A stretch of 37,280 nt of DNA from CALTSX01 sp051647685 (GCA_051647685.1 JBOFEG010000013.1:1-37280); one strand, 5' to 3'; counted from the stretch's first letter, positions 7,600 through 16,560 are shown. Made by a program: numbers and translations. Notes: generated by a model from the letters alone, not told the origin.

Positions 7600-8693
7600 G
7601 ACTCTTTCCCTAGTTTATTTTTTCTATATTCACTCATAATCTGTTTTACATTTTCTCGAGTAACTCCATATTTAGTGAGATCAAGACCTAGTTGGAATCC
7701 AAACTCTTCAATTTTTTGTTTAATTTCATTTAATGATTTTCTTCCAAAATTTCTAAATCGAAGTAATCCCTGTTCGTCATATTGGATTAATTCTCCAACT
7801 GTTTCTATATTTGCTCTTTCTAAGCAGTGAGTCGATCGAACAGATAATTCGATCTCATCGATTCTCGTTGCAAGTTTAGTCAAAATCACATCTTTATCCG
7901 TATCGCCCTTCTCTTCTTCTGTTTCAAATGATAGAGGTAAGAAACTTTCTTCTTCAAAAACTTTGAAGTGTGCGTTAGCAATTTGCGCAGCAAATATAAG
8001 TGCTTCCAATGGAGTAATTCTTCCATCCGTATGAACTTTTAATACTAAACGATCATAATCCGTCGTTTGTCCAATTCGAGTTGTCCCTACTTGATAATTG
8101 ACAAGTCTTACAGGTGAGAAGGCGGAATCCATAACAATTTCACCATCGACTAATTTATCTATATGATGTTGATCGGAGCTTACGTAACCTCTGCCAAATG
8201 CCATTTTTATTTCTACACGTTTTGTCATAGGTCTAGTAACAGAAAAAATTGGCAGTTCTGGATTAACAATTTCGAAGTATCCCTCGTCAATTATATCTCG
8301 TAGTCTTACCACATATTGACCATTGGAAGATTCTAACATTTCAGAAGTAATATCTACTGTCTTAACTAATAATCTTACGGATTTCGAATCTTTTTCTTGA
8401 TCTGAAGGCAATTTTCTGAAGAGCGATTGTTTTAAATTTAAAATCACATGTGTAATATCTTCAACAATACCCTCTACTGCCATATATTCATGAGATACAC
8501 CTTCTATTTTTATAGAGATGATGGCAGGCGCCTCTAAAGAGGTAAGCATAATACGACGCAACGCATTTCCTAAAGTATGCCCAAAACCTTTTTCTAAAGG
8601 CTCTGCAATAAAGGAAGCTATATTTTCTGACTCTTGTTGCTTGTCAATTTTAATTTTTGATGGTAATTCAAATTTACCGTAACGGATTCCCAT
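7596..8693 (-). CDS. rpoA: RNA polymerase alpha subunit
   Basis: Assembles the core RNA polymerase and contacts activators and UP elements. The 365-residue product has the N-terminal dimerization/assembly domain (about 1-240, 'GFGHTLGNALRRIMLTSLEAPAI'). A charged linker ('EEEKGDTDKD') leads to the C-terminal domain with 'VRSTHCLERANIETVGEL' and 'FGRKSLNEIKQKI', which keeps the Arg of the DNA-contact site. The linker/CTD length is slightly above that of E. coli (329 residues). Starts at ATG 21 bp after rpsK. Confidence 0.98.
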   Translation of the reverse strand: MGIRYGKFELPSKIKIDKQQESENIASFIAEPLEKGFGHTLGNALRRIMLTSLEAPAIISIKIEGVSHEYMAVEGIVEDITHVILNLKQSLFRKLPSDQEKDSKSVRLLVKTVDITSEMLESSNGQYVVRLRDIIDEGYFEIVNPELPIFSVTRPMTKRVEIKMAFGRGYVSSDQHHIDKLVDGEIVMDSAFSPVRLVNYQVGTTRIGQTTDYDRLVLKVHTDGRITPLEALIFAAQIANAHFKVFEEESFLPLSFETEEEKGDTDKDVILTKLATRIDEIELSVRSTHCLERANIETVGELIQYDEQGLLRFRNFGRKSLNEIKQKIEEFGFQLGLDLTKYGVTRENVKQIMSEYRKNKLGKES

Positions 8694-8714
8694 AAATTTT
8701 TTTTTCCTCTCTGA

Positions 8715-9149
8715 TTATACTCGTCTTCTTTTTCTAGGACGACACCCATTGTGAGGAACAGGCGTTCGATCTCTTATAATCGTAATAATAAGCCCAGCAC
8801 TTTGTAGACCTCGAACTGCAGACTCACGACCAGCTCCAGGACCTTTAAGACATACTTCTACTTCTTTCATCCCGCTGTTCATAGCTTGTTTTGCTACGTC
8901 TTGTGCCGCAATAGTAGCTGCAAAAGCTGAAGACTTTTTAGACCCAGAAAATTTCATTTTACCAGCCGATGCCCATGCAATTACATTTCCTATCGAATCG
9001 GTAATACTGATAATTGTGTTGTTAAAAGTAGATTTTACATGTGCAATTCCACTAGGAATATTACGAGCAATTTTTTTTCTAACTTTAGCAGCTTTTGCTT
9101 TAACTAAAGGCTTCTCTTTGGCTTTCTCTTTAGCTTTATTCTTTGCCAA
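8715..9149 (-). CDS. rpsK: 30S ribosomal protein S11, TTG start
   Basis: Part of the 30S platform, near the E-site mRNA path. Core motifs are 'IPSGIAHVKSTFNNTIISITD', 'GRESAVRGLQSAGL' and 'DRTPVPHNGCRPRKRRRV'. The frame has no ATG near the front. A TTG at 9149 is preceded by AGGAG at 7 bases, so I take TTG as the start. This gives a Lys/Ala/Glu-rich leader (AKNKAKEKAKEK...) of about 25 residues before the core, somewhat longer than in Chlamydia. Confidence 0.95.
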   Translation of the reverse strand: MAKNKAKEKAKEKPLVKAKAAKVRKKIARNIPSGIAHVKSTFNNTIISITDSIGNVIAWASAGKMKFSGSKKSSAFAATIAAQDVAKQAMNSGMKEVEVCLKGPGAGRESAVRGLQSAGLIITIIRDRTPVPHNGCRPRKRRRV

Positions 9150-9178
9150 AATATTTCTCCTATTAAAAATTTATTGGA

Positions 9179-9565
9179 TTATTTAGGTCCAGGGGCCTTT
9201 TTCTTGCCAGCCACAGTTCTTCTTACATTACCTTTTCTTGTTCTTGCATTCGATTTAGTTCGTTGACCTCTCGTAGGCAAATTGTGTTTATGTCGAAGAC
9301 CTCTATAACAATTAATACTAATCAATCGATGGATATTGCTTTTGACTTGTCTCCGAAGCTCTCCTTCTAAGGTATATTGTGAGGTAAGTAAATTATTTAA
9401 TTGTACGATTTGTTCTTGCGTTAATTCATCTGCACGCATATCAGGATTAAGACCTAATTTTTCAATGATTTCCTTTGAAATATGAGACCCTATTCCATAA
9501 ATATAGGATAAACTAATAACCAATCGCTTTTTACCCGGAATATCAATTCCAATAACTCGAGGCAT
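9179..9565 (-). CDS. rpsM: 30S ribosomal protein S13
   Basis: Head protein of the small subunit, contacting P-site tRNA and the L5 bridge. The 128-residue product has 'IPGKKRLVISLSYIYGIG', 'CYRGLRHKHNLPTRGQRT' and the basic tail 'KSNARTRKGNVRRTVAGKKK', all typical. An AAGGA site lies about 10 bases before the ATG. It follows secY after a 90-bp gap; the rpmJ and infA genes often found here in other bacteria are absent. Confidence 0.97.
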   Translation of the reverse strand: MPRVIGIDIPGKKRLVISLSYIYGIGSHISKEIIEKLGLNPDMRADELTQEQIVQLNNLLTSQYTLEGELRRQVKSNIHRLISINCYRGLRHKHNLPTRGQRTKSNARTRKGNVRRTVAGKKKAPGPK

Positions 9566-9655
9566 AGAAATATTTTCCTTTACTAGTTCTTATGTTTTTT
9601 TGTAGCAAAAGTTTAGCACAATTAGAAATAAGCCTGCAATCAAAAGCTTATGTAT

Positions 9656-11023
9656 TTATCTGGCTATTTTTTTGCGTTTGATGAATCCATCATAACGTTT
9701 CATTAATAGATGAGATTCAACCTGTTTAGCTGTTTCTAGGATTACACTTACTAAAATAAGCAAAGACGTCCCCCCAAAAAAATATGTAATGGCTCCATCT
9801 ACTCTTAATAATTTCCCTACCAAGTTAGGTAGGATAGCAATAAATGCTAAAAATACAGCTCCTATCAAAGTGACTCTATTCATGGTCATTTCTAAAAAAT
9901 CTTGAGTTGGTTTTCCCTGCCGTATTCCAGGAATAAATGCTCCACCTCTTTTCATGTCCGATGTTATTTGTTCTGGATGAAATTGAGTCGCTGTCCAAAA
10001 GTAAGTAAAAAATATAATTAACATCACATAAATAGATGTATATACCCAACTACCCGGAGCGAGCCATTTGACAATATTTGCCATTACTTCTCCTTTACCA
10101 ATAAATTTCGCTATTGTAGCGGGAAACATTAGCAAAGAGGATGCAAAGATTACAGGAATAACACCTGCATAATTGACCTTTAAGGGAATATGCGCATTAG
10201 TGCCTTGCACTTCATGTCTGCCAACTACTCTTCTTGCATATTGTAAGGGAACTTTTCGCTGTCCCTGAATAATGAGTATTGTACCTATAATAATTGCAAC
10301 AAAAACAGCAAATAACAAAATCAACGATACAAATGTTAAATGACTTGTTTCTTGTGAATCTAAATTAAGTTGTCGAACGATCGCACCTATTGTAGATGGA
10401 AGAGAAGATAGTATTCCTACAGAAATAATTAAGCTAATACCATTTCCTATTCCTTTCTCTGTAATTTGCTCTCCTATCCACATTAAAAGCATAGTTCCCG
10501 TTGTCATTGTCAACATAAATATTAAATAAAAAAGCCAAGGAATTCCTGCCATTTGGACTTTATAAATAGATGACAACACAATAGAGTTGGAAGCGTTTTG
10601 TAGGCTTAGAGCATAACCAGCAAACAGGCTAGATTGGAAAAGAGCAAGGACAACTGTCAATAGGCGAATATATTTTCCAAATTTTCTTTTTCCAAGTTCT
10701 GGATTTTCTCGCATTTCTCGCTGTAAACTTGGAACAAGAGCCATTAAAAGTTGCATAATAATCGATGCAGAAATGTAGGGCATTACACCTAATGCAATAA
10801 CTGTCATTTGAGCAAAAGCACCACCAGAAAAAATATCTACTAGTTGAAAGAGATTTTGCCCTCCTCCAGTTGCTTGTCGAAATAATCGGATAGCTTCAGC
10901 TCCATTAATACTGGGAACAGGAATGTAAGCTCCAATTCTACAAATGACGAGCATAATAACAGTAAAAAATATTTTTTTCTTTAACTCAGAAATTGATAAA
11001 ATTTTATGTATCCAGCTTTGCAT
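9656..11023 (-). CDS. secY: Preprotein translocase channel subunit SecY
   Basis: Forms the SecYEG channel in the inner membrane that exports and inserts proteins such as the envelope proteins in this window. The 455-residue product shows the expected ten membrane spans. 'RIGAYIPVPSING' is near the N-terminus, the plug region has 'GGAFAQMTVIALGVMPYISASIIMQLL', and there are cytoplasmic-loop motifs 'QGQRKVPLQYARRVVG' and 'GGAFIPGIRQGKPT'. Located after rplO, the standard spc-operon place. Confidence 0.98.
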   Translation of the reverse strand: MQSWIHKILSISELKKKIFFTVIMLVICRIGAYIPVPSINGAEAIRLFRQATGGGQNLFQLVDIFSGGAFAQMTVIALGVMPYISASIIMQLLMALVPSLQREMRENPELGKRKFGKYIRLLTVVLALFQSSLFAGYALSLQNASNSIVLSSIYKVQMAGIPWLFYLIFMLTMTTGTMLLMWIGEQITEKGIGNGISLIISVGILSSLPSTIGAIVRQLNLDSQETSHLTFVSLILLFAVFVAIIIGTILIIQGQRKVPLQYARRVVGRHEVQGTNAHIPLKVNYAGVIPVIFASSLLMFPATIAKFIGKGEVMANIVKWLAPGSWVYTSIYVMLIIFFTYFWTATQFHPEQITSDMKRGGAFIPGIRQGKPTQDFLEMTMNRVTLIGAVFLAFIAILPNLVGKLLRVDGAITYFFGGTSLLILVSVILETAKQVESHLLMKRYDGFIKRKKIAR

Positions 11024-11045
11024 GTTAAATACTATACATAGTTAT

Positions 11046-11504
11046 CTATATAATTTTAAATTCAATTTTATTTAATTCTAATTTTCTAATGGCTGTTTTA
11101 GAAAATTTGCTAGCTTCTATTTTTACAGATTTTGTCAGTTCACCTTTACCCAAAATCTTAATTCCACCTAATATTTTTATATCTCTTGGAGCAATTGACT
11201 TCTCTCGAAGAGTTTCATAGTTTACAATTTCATTGTCTTCAAATAAGGCATCAATTGTTTCTAAATTAATAGCAAAAACAGGTTTTTTAAATCTTTCTCT
11301 GGAAAACCCACGTATAGGCAATTTTTTGAAAAATGGAACTTGCCCACCCTCTTTCCCGTATCTAGTTTTATATCCGCTACGAGATTTATCTCCCTTGTGC
11401 CCACGAGTAGATGTTTTTCCTCTTTTTGATCCAGGTCCTCTGCCCACGCGTTTTCTTCGTTTATTTATAGAGGTGATATTTTTTAATTTTGATAATTGTA
11501 TCAT
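11046..11504 (-). CDS. rplO: 50S ribosomal protein L15
   Basis: Late-assembly protein of the large subunit. The 152-residue product has the Gly/Arg-rich N-terminus 'RKRVGRGPGSKRGKTSTRGHKG' followed by 'GYKTRYGKEGGQVPFFKKLPIRGF'. The ATG overlaps the rpsE stop by 4 bp (ATGA). The rpmD (L30) gene that lies between rpsE and rplO in E. coli is missing, as in Chlamydia. Confidence 0.97.
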   Translation of the reverse strand: MIQLSKLKNITSINKRRKRVGRGPGSKRGKTSTRGHKGDKSRSGYKTRYGKEGGQVPFFKKLPIRGFSRERFKKPVFAINLETIDALFEDNEIVNYETLREKSIAPRDIKILGGIKILGKGELTKSVKIEASKFSKTAIRKLELNKIEFKII

Positions 11505-12013
11505 ACGTCCATTCCTCGTAATCGCAATACATCTGTTCGATTAGTTAATTCTGTCAATGCTTTAAGCGTGGCCCATACTACATTCATTGGATTATTAGAT
11601 CCAAGACTTTTAGTAACAATATCTTTTATACCACCAACTTCTAGCATGGCTCGAACCTTACCTCCTGCAATAATGCCTGTTCCCGTTGGTGCTGGCTTTA
11701 AGAGAATTCTGGCTCCATCCCATTTTGCATAAATTTCATGAGGTATTGTTGTACCCTTCAATTCAAAAGAAAAAGTATTTTTCCTAGCAGCTTCGCCAGC
11801 CTTTCGTATTGCATCAGATACTTCATTAGCTTTCGCAAAGCCAATCCCAATACTTCCAGTTCCGTTACCTACTACAACAAGTGCAGAAAAACTAAATTTT
11901 CTTCCACCTTTAACTACTTTAGTACAACGATTGATAAATAAGACTTTTTCTTCTGATTGACTTGATAAACCCTCTCGTTGTGAAGGTTTTTTTCTTTTTT
12001 TAATTATTACCAT
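11501..12013 (-). CDS. rpsE: 30S ribosomal protein S5
   Basis: Small-subunit protein at the mRNA entry, important for decoding fidelity. The 170-residue product carries 'RCTKVVKGGRKFSFSALVVVGNGTG' and 'AGGKVRAMLEVGGIKDIVTKSLGSNNPMN', the double-stranded-RNA-binding and C-terminal domains. Starts at ATG 10 bp after rplR and couples to rplO through ATGA. Confidence 0.98.
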   Translation of the reverse strand: MVIIKKRKKPSQREGLSSQSEEKVLFINRCTKVVKGGRKFSFSALVVVGNGTGSIGIGFAKANEVSDAIRKAGEAARKNTFSFELKGTTIPHEIYAKWDGARILLKPAPTGTGIIAGGKVRAMLEVGGIKDIVTKSLGSNNPMNVVWATLKALTELTNRTDVLRLRGMDV

Positions 12014-12022
12014 CTCTATTCC

Positions 12023-12385
12023 TTATAATTGCAATCCACCCTCTCGAGCACCTTCTGCAAGCTGTGCGATAAGACCATGATATTTAAAACGTCCACGATC
12101 GAAAACAACTCTTGTAATATTTTTTTCTTTTGCTTTTATAGCAATTCTTTTACCAATTTCTTTTGCCGCATCTTTAGATTTCATCTTAAATTCGACCAAT
12201 TCTTTAGCAAAAGTACCGAGGCCTACAATTGTTTGTGAAGTTGTATCATCGATAATTTGTGCATAAATATGTCGATTTGTTTTTGAAACACATAATCTAG
12301 GATGTCCAGAAAGACGTAATTTCTTTCTAATGCGTAAAAGCCTTCTATGTCTTTGTGTATCTCGTTTTTTTAATCTTTTTAGCAT
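12023..12385 (-). CDS. rplR: 50S ribosomal protein L18
   Basis: Binds 5S rRNA with L5 and L25. The 120-residue product has the basic start 'MLKRLKKRDTQRHRRLLRIRKK', 'GHPRLCVSKTNRHIYAQIIDD', and ends 'VVFDRGRFKYHGLIAQLAEGAREGGLQL', the standard C-terminus. Only 3 bp separate it from rplF. Confidence 0.97.
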   Translation of the reverse strand: MLKRLKKRDTQRHRRLLRIRKKLRLSGHPRLCVSKTNRHIYAQIIDDTTSQTIVGLGTFAKELVEFKMKSKDAAKEIGKRIAIKAKEKNITRVVFDRGRFKYHGLIAQLAEGAREGGLQL

Positions 12386-12388
12386 ATA

Positions 12389-12940
12389 CTACTTACCTTT
12401 AGCTGTTTTACCTGCTTTTTTACGTATGTATTCACCTTGATAATGAATTCCCTTCCCCTTATAAGGTTCTACGGGCTTCTTAGCTCGGACTACTGCAGCA
12501 AATTGACCTACTTTTTGTTTGTCTATTCCTGAGATACTAAGAATATTCTTATCAACTTTGACATTAATTCCATCTGGAATAGGAAGTTCTACTGGATGAG
12601 ATGTACCTATTTGTAAGTCTAACGCAGCGCCTTTAAGCTGAGCTTTATATCCAACACCCACTAAAACCAGTTTTTTTTCAAACCCATCAGATACGCCAAT
12701 AATAGCATTATGCAATAAAGAACGCGTAAGACCATGCAAAATTGATAGTGCTTTAGGTATCTTCTCTTTTTGAAGTTTTGCTGTGATATTTATTTCATTT
12801 TCCTTTTTAGCAAGTGTAATTCCTTCAGGGACGGGCACGTGTAAAATTCCTTTAGGACCCTTTACTTGCACACTATTTTTCTCTGATTGGATTTCAATTC
12901 CCTTGGGAAGAAACACAGGCTTTTTTCCTAATCGCGACAT
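12389..12940 (-). CDS. rplF: 50S ribosomal protein L6
   Basis: Large-subunit protein at the base of the factor-binding stalk. The 183-residue product has two similar halves, with 'MSRLGKKPVFLPKGIE', 'VKGPKGILHVPVPEGI' and 'VRAKKPVEPYKGKGIHYQGE' followed by 'IRKKAGKTAKGK'. AGGA lies about 6 bases before the ATG. Confidence 0.98.
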   Translation of the reverse strand: MSRLGKKPVFLPKGIEIQSEKNSVQVKGPKGILHVPVPEGITLAKKENEINITAKLQKEKIPKALSILHGLTRSLLHNAIIGVSDGFEKKLVLVGVGYKAQLKGAALDLQIGTSHPVELPIPDGINVKVDKNILSISGIDKQKVGQFAAVVRAKKPVEPYKGKGIHYQGEYIRKKAGKTAKGK

Positions 12941-12965
12941 AGTTTTCCTGATTTTTACAAATTAA

Positions 12966-13358
12966 TTACCAAATATTACAGAGATGCTCACCACCTAAGT
13001 TTTCCTCTCTCGCTCTCTTTCCATCCATAATTCCACGTGAAGTAGATATGATAGGTATTCCAAGACCGCCATAAACTAATGGGATTTTATCACATGTAAC
13101 ATACTTCCTCACACTTGGTTTAGAAATACGCCGAAGGCCTCGAATAGCACAAGTCCTATCCTTATCCCTTCTATATCGTAGAAATATACGGATTCGATAT
13201 ACTTCTGCCTTTGGTAGATAGTTTATTATAAATCCTTGCTCTTGAAATATTTTTAAAATGCCACTATTTGTCTTACTATATAACACATCAACATATCTAT
13301 GTTCGGCCATTTTTGCATTTCGTACACGTGTTAAAAGATCAGCTATTGAATCATTCAT
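12966..13358 (-). CDS. rpsH: 30S ribosomal protein S8
   Basis: Primary binder of the 16S rRNA central domain and known translational repressor of the spc operon in E. coli. The 130-residue product has 'DSIADLLTRVRNAKMAEH', 'RRISKPSVRKYV' and the C-terminal 'LGIPIISTSRGIMDGKRAREENLGGEHLCNIW'. rpsN (S14), normally between rplE and rpsH, is absent; only 3 bp separate rpsH from rplE. Confidence 0.98.
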   Translation of the reverse strand: MNDSIADLLTRVRNAKMAEHRYVDVLYSKTNSGILKIFQEQGFIINYLPKAEVYRIRIFLRYRRDKDRTCAIRGLRRISKPSVRKYVTCDKIPLVYGGLGIPIISTSRGIMDGKRAREENLGGEHLCNIW

Positions 13359-13361
13359 TTT

Positions 13362-13922
13362 CTAAATTGTCTCCTTAATTTCTTTAAAGGGGAATCCCAT
13401 AGATGTTAGAAGAGCGCGACACTCATCATCTGTTTCAGCACTAGTTACAAAAGAAATATTCATTCCTTGCGTACGCTTCACATCATCTAAATTTAATTCT
13501 ACAAAAATTTGTTGATCACTAATACCAAGAGAATAATTGCCTTGTCCATCGCATTTTATAGGAAATCCCCTAAAGTCTGGATGTCGAGGAGAAATAATAT
13601 TAATAAAACGATCTAAAAAATCAAACATTCTTCGCTTACGAAGTGTAACCATTGCACCAATCGGTAAGTCTTTTCGCAGCTTAAAGTTAGCAATAGCTTT
13701 CTTTGCTTGTGTTACTATAGGCTTTTGCCCTGATAGCAATGCGAGTTCTTTTGTGTGAACTTGCATTATATTTTTATCTTTAATCGCTTCTGCAATCCCC
13801 ATGCTAATAACAATTTTTAGCAATTTTGGAATTAACATAGGATTTGGATAATTAAACTGCTTCTGTAAAATCTCTCGCGATTCTTCTAAGTATTTTTTAT
13901 GTAAACGAGTTTTTTCTTTCAT
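13362..13922 (-). CDS. rplE: 50S ribosomal protein L5
   Basis: 5S-rRNA-binding protein that forms the bridge to S13. The 186-residue product has 'PMLIPKLLKIVISMGIAEA', 'GQKPIVTQAKKAIANFKLRKDLPIGAMVTLR' and 'DFRGFPIKCDGQGNYSLGI'. The ATG overlaps the rplX stop by 4 bp (ATGA). Confidence 0.98.
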   Translation of the reverse strand: MKEKTRLHKKYLEESREILQKQFNYPNPMLIPKLLKIVISMGIAEAIKDKNIMQVHTKELALLSGQKPIVTQAKKAIANFKLRKDLPIGAMVTLRKRRMFDFLDRFINIISPRHPDFRGFPIKCDGQGNYSLGISDQQIFVELNLDDVKRTQGMNISFVTSAETDDECRALLTSMGFPFKEIKETI

Positions 13923-14254
13923 ACTTTAGCCGGTTTTTTTATTGTTCGATGAACAAGTATTTCTTTACCTTGTTGATAGTATCTTTCTTTACCTTGTTCT
14001 GTGAGTCTTGTCTTAATTTTTATGGATACTCCTGATTCATTACAGAGAGTAACATTAGAAATATGAATAGGCATTTCCATTTCAACAATTTGTGAAGTAA
14101 CATTTGCATCTCTTCTCTTTAAATGCTTTTTTCTTAAATTCACGCCTTGGACTACAATTCGATCTTTAGATTTACGCAGAACTTCTCCAGTCTTGCCTTT
14201 GCTGTTCCCAGCAATGACTAGTACTTTATCCCCTTTATTTATCCATTTACTCAT
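13919..14254 (-). CDS. rplX: 50S ribosomal protein L24
   Basis: Assembly initiator of the large subunit. The 111-residue product has the KOW-type 'KGDKVLVIAGNSKGKTGEVL' at the N-terminus, then 'DRIVVQGVNLRKKHLKR'. It shares one base with rplN (TAATG) and 4 bp with rplE. Confidence 0.96.
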   Translation of the reverse strand: MSKWINKGDKVLVIAGNSKGKTGEVLRKSKDRIVVQGVNLRKKHLKRRDANVTSQIVEMEMPIHISNVTLCNESGVSIKIKTRLTEQGKERYYQQGKEILVHRTIKKPAKV

Positions 14255-14628
14255 TATATTACCTCTGGTGCTAAAGAACTAATTTTAATAAATCCCTTCT
14301 CTCGAACTTCCCTAGCTACAGGCCCAAAAATTCGGGTCCCACGAGGGTTTAATCGGTCGTCAATAATTACACAACTATTGTCATAAAATCGCAGATTAGA
14401 TCCATCACTTCTATGTACTCTACCCTGAGTTCTGACAATTACTGCTTTAACAACATCTCCCTTTTTCAATTCACTTTTACTTTTAGGGTCAGTTTTTCGA
14501 ACAGAACAGACAATTATATCGCCTATTTTTGCACTTCGCCGTTTAGTTCCACCCAAAACGCGAAAACATTTTACGAGGCGAGCTCCTGTGTTATCCGCGA
14601 CTGCTAAATGTGTTTCTTCATGAATCAT
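14254..14628 (-). CDS. rplN: 50S ribosomal protein L14
   Basis: Large-subunit interface protein and part of intersubunit bridges. The 124-residue product is well conserved: 'AVADNTGARLVKCFRVLGG', 'GDIIVCSVRKTDPKSKSELKKGDVVKAVIVRT' and 'RGTRIFGPVAREVREKGF', ending 'KISSLAPEVI'. Confidence 0.98.
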   Translation of the reverse strand: MIHEETHLAVADNTGARLVKCFRVLGGTKRRSAKIGDIIVCSVRKTDPKSKSELKKGDVVKAVIVRTQGRVHRSDGSNLRFYDNSCVIIDDRLNPRGTRIFGPVAREVREKGFIKISSLAPEVI

Positions 14629-14630
14629 AT

Positions 14631-14909
14631 TTATTCCTCGATTTGTAGACCCGGAGTCTTAACTTTCCATCGCTTCAATTTTGATAGTGGACGAGTTTCT
14701 TCTATTATGACTTTTTGTCCAATAGGCAAGTCTTTTTCTGTATGAGCATAATATTTTTTCGATTTAGTGATTACTTTGCCATATTTCTCATGACGATATG
14801 TCGTCTCCACGCGTACAACTACTGTCTTTTGCATTTTATTTGAAACAACAATGGCTACTTTTTCTTTTCGTCTGCCTTTTTTCTCTACAGTTATCTCCGA
14901 TTCTTTCAT
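14631..14909 (-). CDS. rpsQ: 30S ribosomal protein S17
   Basis: Small OB-fold protein that binds 16S rRNA early in assembly. The 92-residue product has 'GRRKEKVAIVVSNKMQKTVVVRVE', 'HEKYGKVITKSKKYYAHTE' and 'IGQKVIIEETRPLSKLKRWKV'. ATGA overlap with rpmC. Confidence 0.96.
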   Translation of the reverse strand: MKESEITVEKKGRRKEKVAIVVSNKMQKTVVVRVETTYRHEKYGKVITKSKKYYAHTEKDLPIGQKVIIEETRPLSKLKRWKVKTPGLQIEE

Positions 14910-15112
14910 TTTGATTCTGCCTTTGTTTTTTCTTGTAATATTGTTAAAATGCGAGCCTTTTTTTTCCTATTCTGACGTAACTTATGAGGAGCCTCTATTT
15001 TTTTAGCGATAGCTAACTCATTTAATAAAATGAAATTTTCTTTATTGAGATTCAAATATTGAATCTTTAACTCTTCCGTTGATGCAGCTCGCAATTCTTT
15101 TATATTTCGCAT
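14906..15112 (-). CDS. rpmC: 50S ribosomal protein L29
   Basis: Short helical protein near the tunnel exit where signal recognition particle and trigger factor dock. The 68-residue product has 'NIKELRAASTEELKIQYLNLNKENFIL' and a basic 'LRQNRKKKARILTILQEK' end. It lies between rplP and rpsQ, its usual position, which confirms the call despite weak sequence conservation. Confidence 0.93.
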   Translation of the reverse strand: MRNIKELRAASTEELKIQYLNLNKENFILLNELAIAKKIEAPHKLRQNRKKKARILTILQEKTKAESK

Positions 15113-15121
15113 ATTCTACCT

Positions 15122-15541
15122 TTATATTTTCTCTATTCGCTCTACAAAACGAGTATGAATTCCGAGTTTTTCTGCAGCTCTAGATAAAGCTTCTTGGGCA
15201 TCCTTTCTGCTTACATTGGCAACTTCAAAAAGAACGCGCCCAGGTTTAACAGGTGCAACCCAACAACTTGGAGTACCTTTTCCCTTACCCATTCGTGTTT
15301 CAGCTGGCTTTTTTGAAATTGGCTTGTCTGGAAATATTCGAATCCATACTTTTCCCTTTCTACTAAAAAACCGTCCTATAGTAACACGGCATGCCTCAAT
15401 TTGTTGTTGCGTTATCCAACCGCGATCTAGGGCTTGCATTCCAAAATCTCCAAATTCAACAAACTGACCACCTTTTGCACGGCCGGACAGCTTACCTTTT
15501 TGTTGTTTACGATATTTTGTTCGCTTCGGCATTAGTGCCAT
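15122..15541 (-). CDS. rplP: 50S ribosomal protein L16
   Basis: Large-subunit protein near the A-site and 5S rRNA. The 139-residue product has 'MPKRTKYRKQQKGKLSGRAKGG', 'ALDRGWITQQQIEACRVTIGRFFSRKGKVWIRIFPDKPISKKPAETRMGKGKG' in pieces, and 'GRVLFEVANVS'. I take the ATG at 15541 because GGAG lies 6-7 bases before it; a second ATG follows 3 codons later. Confidence 0.97.
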   Translation of the reverse strand: MALMPKRTKYRKQQKGKLSGRAKGGQFVEFGDFGMQALDRGWITQQQIEACRVTIGRFFSRKGKVWIRIFPDKPISKKPAETRMGKGKGTPSCWVAPVKPGRVLFEVANVSRKDAQEALSRAAEKLGIHTRFVERIEKI

Positions 15542-15568
15542 AGTTATCTCCTATACTCTCAAATAAAT

Positions 15569-16198
15569 TTATCGAACTCTCTGTGCCTTACTAATCCAGA
15601 CTTTTACTCCAATCGCACCATATGTAGTTTCAGCTCTTGCTGTTCCATAATCAATATCATCTCGCAGAGTGTGCAAAGACACGGTTCCTTCTTTATACCA
15701 CTCTGTTCTTGCAATTTCAGCTCCGCCTACTCTTCCTGAAATTTGCACACGAATACCGGCAGCACCTACATCCATAGCGGATTGAATAGCTCTTTTTAAA
15801 ACACGTCGATAAGCCATTCTTTTTTCAATCTGTCTAGCAATTCCTTCTGCAACAAGTCTTGCATCAAGATCCGGTCTTTTAATCTCTTCAACTGCTATCC
15901 AAACTTCTCTATTTGTCAACTTACTCAATTCTTCTCTAAGAGCCTCGATTTCTGATCCCTTTTTTCCAATAACAAGACCGGGTCTTGCAGTATGAATAGT
16001 GACTTCAATTTTATCACTAAGCCTCTTAATAAGAATTTGCGAAGTTCCAGCAAAACTAGGCTTTTTTCTTAAAAATTTCACGATATTCAAATCTTCGTGT
16101 AAGAAGGAGCCAAACTCATATTTATTCGCATACCAACTGGAAGACCAATTTTTATTTCTGACTAATCTAAATCCAATTGGCGATGTTTTCTGTCCCAT
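15569..16198 (-). CDS. rpsC: 30S ribosomal protein S3
   Basis: Small-subunit protein at the mRNA entry tunnel, with helicase-related activity. The 209-residue product has 'GQKTSPIGFRLVRNKNWSSSWYA', the KH-domain 'IHTARPGLVIGKKGSEIEALREEL', and 'GRVGGAEIARTEWYKEGTVSLHTLRDDIDYG'. Starts at ATG 14 bp after rplV. Confidence 0.98.
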   Translation of the reverse strand: MGQKTSPIGFRLVRNKNWSSSWYANKYEFGSFLHEDLNIVKFLRKKPSFAGTSQILIKRLSDKIEVTIHTARPGLVIGKKGSEIEALREELSKLTNREVWIAVEEIKRPDLDARLVAEGIARQIEKRMAYRRVLKRAIQSAMDVGAAGIRVQISGRVGGAEIARTEWYKEGTVSLHTLRDDIDYGTARAETTYGAIGVKVWISKAQRVR

Positions 16199-16212
16199 GT
16201 ACTTTTCCTTTT

Positions 16213-16551
16213 TTAGCTTTTTGTACCGACAATAATTGTAAAATGGCTGGTCCGTTTTAAAATAGGTACTCTACCACCACGACATTTCGATTTTGCTCTC
16301 TTTAAAGTTGGGCCACCATCAACACGAATTTCTCTAATATATAAGTTACTCCGCTGCACTTCCATATTGGTCTCTGCATTAGCAATAGCACTTATTAAAG
16401 TTTTTAAAAGTAATCTAGATGCTTTTACATTCGAATACATTAACTTTATTTTTGCATCCTCTACTTGATTATTGCGTATCATATCTGCCATAAGTCTTGC
16501 CTTTCTAGGACTAACTCGCACATATTTTGTCTTTGCTATAGCTTTATTCAT
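16213..16551 (-). CDS. rplV: 50S ribosomal protein L22
   Basis: Lines the exit tunnel together with L4. The 112-residue product has 'KTKYVRVSPRKARLMADMIR', 'ISAIANAETNMEVQRSNLYIREIRVDGGPTLKRAKS' in pieces, and 'RGGRVPILKRTSHFTIIVG'. It lies in the usual place after rpsS. Confidence 0.97.
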   Translation of the reverse strand: MNKAIAKTKYVRVSPRKARLMADMIRNNQVEDAKIKLMYSNVKASRLLLKTLISAIANAETNMEVQRSNLYIREIRVDGGPTLKRAKSKCRGGRVPILKRTSHFTIIVGTKS

Positions 16552-16560
16552 ACGATATAT

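Noticed and set aside
9566..9655. Gap between rpsM and secY checked for rpmJ and infA
   Set aside because: Neither gene is present in any frame, and the gap is only 90 bp.
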